Under the pieces are notes generated by a model. The model ran no database searches, was not told the origin of the DNA, and was given only the letters and a program-made list of their open reading frames with translations. Shown one piece after another: positions 61,990-64,000 of a DNA stretch of 64,000 nucleotides. Numbering within the stretch: the first letter of the stretch is position 1; the number at the start of each line of letters is the position of its first letter. The stretch lies in contig CALOFP010000003.1 in NCBI GenBank assembly GCA_942492635.1, forward strand, positions 1,426,001-1,490,000, read 5' to 3'. The position numbers and the translations under genes are program-made. This DNA is from CALOFP01 sp942492635 (GTDB taxonomy: Bacteria > UBP6 > UBA1177 > CALOFP01).

Positions 61990-62792
61990 GTAAAATCTCC
62001 ATGTGGTGCCTGGAGAATTCAAGAGCAAAATTTCCGGGCAGAGTAAAATTAAATTCAAATCCGATCGGTTCACCCTTCTCGGAATTCCGATCGCGGTAAC
62101 AGCATTTTTGATACGATCAAAAAGGTTAAACTGGAAAAATTGAAAAGAAAAAGACGAATGACGCTGATGAACAGATCAAACATGCGATTCAAAATCGAAA
62201 AAACATCAGTCACCTGATTTCGATTTTGAAAAAGAATCTCCTTTTATCGCCAAATCCGGTTTCACACAAGAAGTGAACGTATCCAACAGTCTCTTTATCA
62301 CCTCTGTCAAATCAACCGGAGTTTACATATTTATCCTTTGCCGTCAATCAAAATAATATTTCTGAACAAACATCCCTCTCTTTTCTGAAAATGAGAGATG
62401 TGGAAAATTTCACTCTTCCTTCCGCTTCCATAAAATGTTTTGCAACCCGAAATCTTCTAAGGCTGTGACAAGGAGCATGGAACTGAGGAAAAAATAGAGG
62501 AAAGAAGAGAAATGGCATTTCACAAAATCCAATATTTCTGCAAAAACAGAAATAAAAATATTATTTTCAATTCCACTCCCAACTCTCCTGAAAACCTGAA
62601 GGAAGAAGAAGCTCAGAACCTGTTTCCATGAAGTTTCAACATTTCATCCCGCAGTTTTTTTTAAAGATCCATAATAACAATTGACTTTTAGAAAAATATC
62701 ATTAGGGTTGACTTCAACAAATCGGATCATACTTCTTATTTTCTGATAGGCGAGTTCGATTTGTAATTTTTTGTTTTTTTTGAGGTAAAATC
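61990..62792. other. long intergenic region with a 13-bp hairpin
   Basis: About 800 bases without a gene. A perfect 13-bp inverted repeat, TTCAAAATCGAAA (62188-62200) and TTTCGATTTTGAA (62218-62230), has a second small stem ATCAG/CTGAT in its loop. Two TTGACT hexamers (62681 and 62708) lie before the RRM gene and may be -35 elements. The region probably holds long 5' leaders for both divergent RNA-binding genes. Confidence 0.5.
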
Positions 62793-63056
62793 ATGTCTAA
62801 AAGTATCTACGTTGGAAATCTTAACTACAAAGTAACAAGCGATGACCTTAAATCGATCTTCGAAGAATACGGTCAGGTTTCTTCAGCAAAAGTCGTTCAG
62901 GACTACGACGGTCGTTCAAAGGGATTCGGTTTTGTTGACATGGTAGCTGATGACGATGCACAGAAGGCTGTTGCAGAGCTTGACGGTGCTGAGTGCGAAG
63001 GAAGAACTATGAGAGTTAACTTCGCTCGTCCGAGAAACAACACCAGAAGCTACTAA
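62793..63056 (+). CDS. RRM-domain RNA-binding protein
   Basis: An 87-residue single RRM: RNP2 IYVGNLNY, RNP1 KGFGFVDM, and EGRTMRVNFARPR at the end. It binds single-stranded RNA. Such small RRM proteins are common in cyanobacteria and deltaproteobacteria and are often cold induced. GAGG lies 8 bases before the ATG. A strong terminator follows at 63177-63203. It is divergent from the DEAD-box helicase gene. Confidence 0.93.
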   Translation: MSKSIYVGNLNYKVTSDDLKSIFEEYGQVSSAKVVQDYDGRSKGFGFVDMVADDDAQKAVAELDGAECEGRTMRVNFARPRNNTRSY

Positions 63057-63176
63057 TTACGTAATCTTTTCTTCCGATGATCGATTTCAGCAAAGACATT
63101 GATTCTTACATCAAAACCGATCAGCTGACGACTTTATCTTTTCCAGTGTAGTCGACTGAGGAATAATATTTCGTAT

Positions 63177-63203
63177 AAGCCGGGGCATGTCCCCGGCTTT
63201 TTT
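63177..63203 (+). terminator. intrinsic terminator of the RRM gene
   Basis: AAGCCGGGG (63177-63185), loop CATGT, CCCCGGCTT (63191-63199), then a run of six T in total. A classic strong rho-independent terminator. Confidence 0.92.
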
Positions 63204-63406
63204 GCATTCATGCCTGCCACAACAGTTGGTTATTCCGACATATTGTAATTCCAACTCCCAACGGTTAGTTCGGACCGGTCGAAAATTAACACATTGAGCT
63301 GACGCAAAAAGAAAAACCGCAGGAATCAGCCATTGTTTTAGATATTTATTGAATAAAACCCGATTCTTACACTGGGTTTCGGTTGCGATCTTTTGAGAAA
63401 ACTCGC

Positions 63407-63430
63407 AGGGACGTTGCATGCAACGTCCCT
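63407..63430. repeat. perfect 24-bp palindrome
   Basis: AGGGACGTTGCA followed by its exact reverse complement TGCAACGTCCCT. It sits 20 bases beyond the end of the aminopeptidase gene. The motif resembles dispersed palindromic repeats I have seen near gene ends in unrelated bacterial genomes; a REP- or MITE-like element is likely. Confidence 0.75.
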
Positions 63431-63449
63431 ACACACCTGAATTCAAAAG

Positions 63450-64000
63450 TTATTTAAGATTTTCAGGGTTGAGAGGCTTGAGTTCGTCGAGAACAAAGAG
63501 CCCGTCCTTTCTTATGAGTTTACCGTCGAAGTAGATCTCACCTCCACCGAATTCAGGAGTCTGAATCATTACGAGATCCCAGTGAATGGCACTCTTGTTT
63601 CCGTTATCACATTCGTCATAACATCCGCCCGGGGTGAAGTGTATCGAGCCGGCAATCTTCTCATCAAAAAGAATGTCAACCATCGGTTTTGTAATGTATG
63701 GATTTACACCGATTGCGAATTCGCCGACATAACGGGCACCTTCATCTGTATCGAAAATGTGATTCAGTTTTTCAACGTTGTCACCCTCAACCTTGACGAT
63801 TTTTCCGTTTTCGAAGTGGAGTATGATTTTATCGAACTTGGTTCCGTGGTAAACGGACGGGGTATTGTACTCTATAACACCGTTGACACTGTCCTTTACC
63901 GGAGCCGAGAACACTTCACCGTCAGGAATATTCATCTGGCCTGAGCACTTTATGGCGGAAAGGCCCTTTATGGAAAATTTAAGATCAGTTCTTCCCGGTC
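63450..64000 (-). CDS. M29-family aminopeptidase, C-terminal part (truncated by window end)
   Basis: About 183 residues to the window edge; the frame stays open to base 64000. Motifs match thermophilic-type M29 leucyl aminopeptidases: DLKFSIKGLSAIKCSGQMN followed by IPDGEVFSAPVKDSVNGVIE (metal-binding Glu), VGEFAIGVNP, KIAGSIHFTPGG (His), SAIHWDLVMI (His and Asp). The two-metal site is complete in the visible part. The enzyme removes N-terminal residues from peptides in the cytosol. The internal ATG at 63935 is not the start. Confidence 0.9.
   Translation of the reverse strand, partial: PGRTDLKFSIKGLSAIKCSGQMNIPDGEVFSAPVKDSVNGVIEYNTPSVYHGTKFDKIILHFENGKIVKVEGDNVEKLNHIFDTDEGARYVGEFAIGVNPYITKPMVDILFDEKIAGSIHFTPGGCYDECDNGNKSAIHWDLVMIQTPEFGGGEIYFDGKLIRKDGLFVLDELKPLNPENLK

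Larger units (their letters stand above)
63057..63449. other. intergenic region with terminator and a palindrome
   Basis: About 390 bases between convergent genes. It contains the RRM terminator (63177-63203) and a perfect 24-bp palindrome (63407-63430), both listed separately. An open frame on the minus strand (63111-63419) runs across both structures and has no ribosome site, so I do not call it. Confidence 0.6.

Noticed and set aside
63111..63419. 102-residue minus-strand open frame
   Set aside because: It spans the RRM terminator and part of the palindrome and has no translation start signals.

Overview
The window is a moderately AT-rich chromosomal stretch from a Gram-negative bacterium. 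It carries many lipoproteins with classical lipoboxes, secreted proteins with Asp/Ser-rich linkers, very large repeat-built surface proteins (RCC1, LVIVD, EGF-like), CxxDGCGGSC cysteine knots, and ferredoxin/MinD and NifX-type proteins. This mix is most like uncultured deltaproteobacterial or myxococcal-type lineages, probably with an anaerobic phase. That placement is an inference from gene content; no rRNA or tRNA gene is visible.

Layout. 1-9.1 kb: the tail of one RCC1 surface protein, a 2113-residue RCC1 lipoprotein made of three seven-bladed propellers, an isoaspartyl methyltransferase and an SGNH hydrolase lipoprotein. 9.4-12.9 kb: a parA-type ATPase with a small partner, a divergent lexA, a DMP19-like protein and an HD-domain protein. 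13-19.5 kb: two paralogous secreted cysteine-rich proteins flank a membrane-spanning regulator that joins two Reg_prop propellers and a Y_Y_Y domain directly to an AraC DNA-binding domain. Both secreted genes have the same 97-bp promoter element with two inverted sites about five helical turns apart. 19.6-22.0 kb: an IS91-like HUH transposon with an accessory tyrosine recombinase and recognisable ends. 22-30.3 kb: a lipoprotein, a ferritin-like protein, an operon of DUF134 regulator, DUF5320, two MinD/ferredoxin ATPases and two NifX-like proteins, then a gingipain-like C25 peptidase. 30.5-36.7 kb: a hybrid histidine kinase coupled to a 7TM AraC regulator, an S33 hydrolase lipoprotein and a flavodoxin-like lipoprotein. 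36.8-45 kb: an EGF/LVIVD lipoprotein, a TetM-like GTPase, an LTA-synthase-like sulfatase and small cysteine-rich proteins. 45.7-50.5 kb: an error-prone repair operon (DUF72, an ImuB-like inactive Y-family polymerase, DnaE2/ImuC) behind a promoter overlapped by a near-consensus LexA box. 50.7-58.6 kb: a large chemoreceptor, small genes, a diguanylate cyclase and endonuclease IV. 58.6-64 kb: a highly folded repeat, trmD, rimI, DUF523, a DEAD-box helicase, an RRM protein and the end of an M29 aminopeptidase.

How the parts may work together. Lesion response is well represented: lexA, the SOS-box-controlled imuB/dnaE2 operon, nfo and pcm. Envelope biology is the other theme. Three secreted proteins (13182, 17978 and 28132) end in the same short Cys-plus-hydrophobic tail after an acidic linker, which suggests an undescribed C-terminal sorting or lipidation signal. 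The most interesting candidate system is the trio at 13.0-19.4 kb: a surface-sensing one-component regulator with two exported, tail-bearing effectors under a shared dual-site promoter.
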